A stretch of DNA of 64,000 nucleotides from Phymatolithon calcareum (taxonomy: Eukaryota; Rhodophyta; Florideophyceae; Hapalidiales): contig OZ345368.1 of NCBI GenBank assembly GCA_977006965.1, positions 2,232,001 to 2,296,000 on the forward strand, read 5' to 3'. Each line of letters opens with the position of its first letter. The first letter of the stretch is position 1. Under the pieces are notes generated by a model. The model was not told the origin of the DNA. It made no database searches and saw only the letters and a list, made by a program, of their open reading frames with translations. The translations under genes and the position numbers were made by a program. Of the stretch, positions 63,724 to 64,000 are shown one piece after another.

Positions 63724-64000
63724 ATGTCCGTGTCCAGCGGAGTACGCTGTGTTCAGTGCCCCCGTTCGTTTGGCAGTACTGCTGCTCTAGGTCGCCACAT
63801 GCAGAGCAGCCACAGAGCTCGTGATTTTGCTCCTCTAGAGTCGCAACCAGATTTTCAAACTTTTGAAATTGAGGTCTCGGCCAATCTCTCCGAAGAGGTA
63901 CAAAAGTTTTACGAAGGATTCCCAGACAGTAAACGCCCTGTTCTTCCTCTGGTCCCAGTTCTCGACCCTTCTGTCTCGGACTTATGTCACCGTGCTAGGG
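63724..64000 (+). CDS. C2H2 zinc-finger protein, partial
   Basis: The ATG at 63724 opens a frame that is still open at the window end (92 codons seen). Residues 9-30 form a classic finger, CVQCPRSFGSTAALGRHMQSSH (C-x2-C-x12-H-x4-H). An acidic, helical stretch follows (FEIEVSANLSEEVQKFYEGFPDS), then a Pro/Val-rich segment. A single N-terminal finger is seen in host transcription factors and in some transposon-encoded proteins. With the rest missing, neither can be preferred. Confidence 0.6.
   Translation, partial: MSVSSGVRCVQCPRSFGSTAALGRHMQSSHRARDFAPLESQPDFQTFEIEVSANLSEEVQKFYEGFPDSKRPVLPLVPVLDPSVSDLCHRAR

Noticed and set aside
1-64000. CRISPR arrays, tRNA or rRNA genes, prokaryotic operons
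   Set aside because: No regularly spaced short repeats with unique spacers, no cloverleaf or rRNA-like segment was noticed, and coding features are eukaryotic (introns, LINE and copia elements). A covariance-model search was not possible here.

Overview
The window looks like a nuclear contig of a eukaryote with few introns and many transposons. A red macroalga such as Chondrus crispus or a relative fits best. That placement is inference from intron-poor host genes, glycine-rich-domain (GRDP) and Sel1-repeat genes, dense Ty1/copia and LINE remnants, and spliceosome-factor genes. No prokaryotic operon, rRNA or tRNA was seen. Most coding signal is transposon-derived or broken host sequence, so many genes are given as pseudogenes.

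Layout, 0-32 kb. 0-4 kb holds a Sel1-repeat membrane-protein gene on the minus strand, split by one frameshift. 4.2-5.0 kb is a mariner-like MITE with TA target duplications. 6.33-12.35 kb is a complete copia element with identical 626-bp LTRs, a GTGAA target duplication and one 1505-codon Gag-Pol frame. A LINE tail (13.0-14.1 kb) precedes two neighbouring splicing-factor genes: a FAM192A/Fyv6-domain gene and a CWC27-type cyclophilin cut short by a decayed hAT transposon. 18.2-26.1 kb is a paralogue of the first gene, broken by a truncated copia element (19.98-24.20 kb) flanked by a 388-bp direct repeat of the gene, and by a second insertion. 26.5-32.4 kb holds LINE fragments, four near-identical palindromes and a decayed copia element.

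Layout, 32-64 kb. 34.5-35.3 kb is an unlisted short-chain dehydrogenase pseudogene that keeps a recognisable spliceosomal intron. It abuts a 1.5-kb mariner-like element. A segmental duplication (about 38.0-41.3 kb and 53.5-57.5 kb, same orientation) carries two GRDP genes, one open and one frameshifted. Each copy has acquired its own transposons, so the other copy serves as the empty site. 44.9-47.0 kb is a GC-rich frame of unknown function, open for 683 codons except for three in-frame stops. 57.7-59.3 kb has two short inverted-repeat elements of one family with 7-bp target duplications. The end holds a broken unknown gene (60.9-62.9 kb) and the start of a C2H2 zinc-finger gene running off the window.

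The few host genes sit as islands in successive layers of LINE, copia and DNA-transposon insertions. Many boundaries can be fixed to the base from target duplications. Nothing in the window forms an operon-like pathway. The strongest functional pairing is the two adjacent splicing-factor genes.
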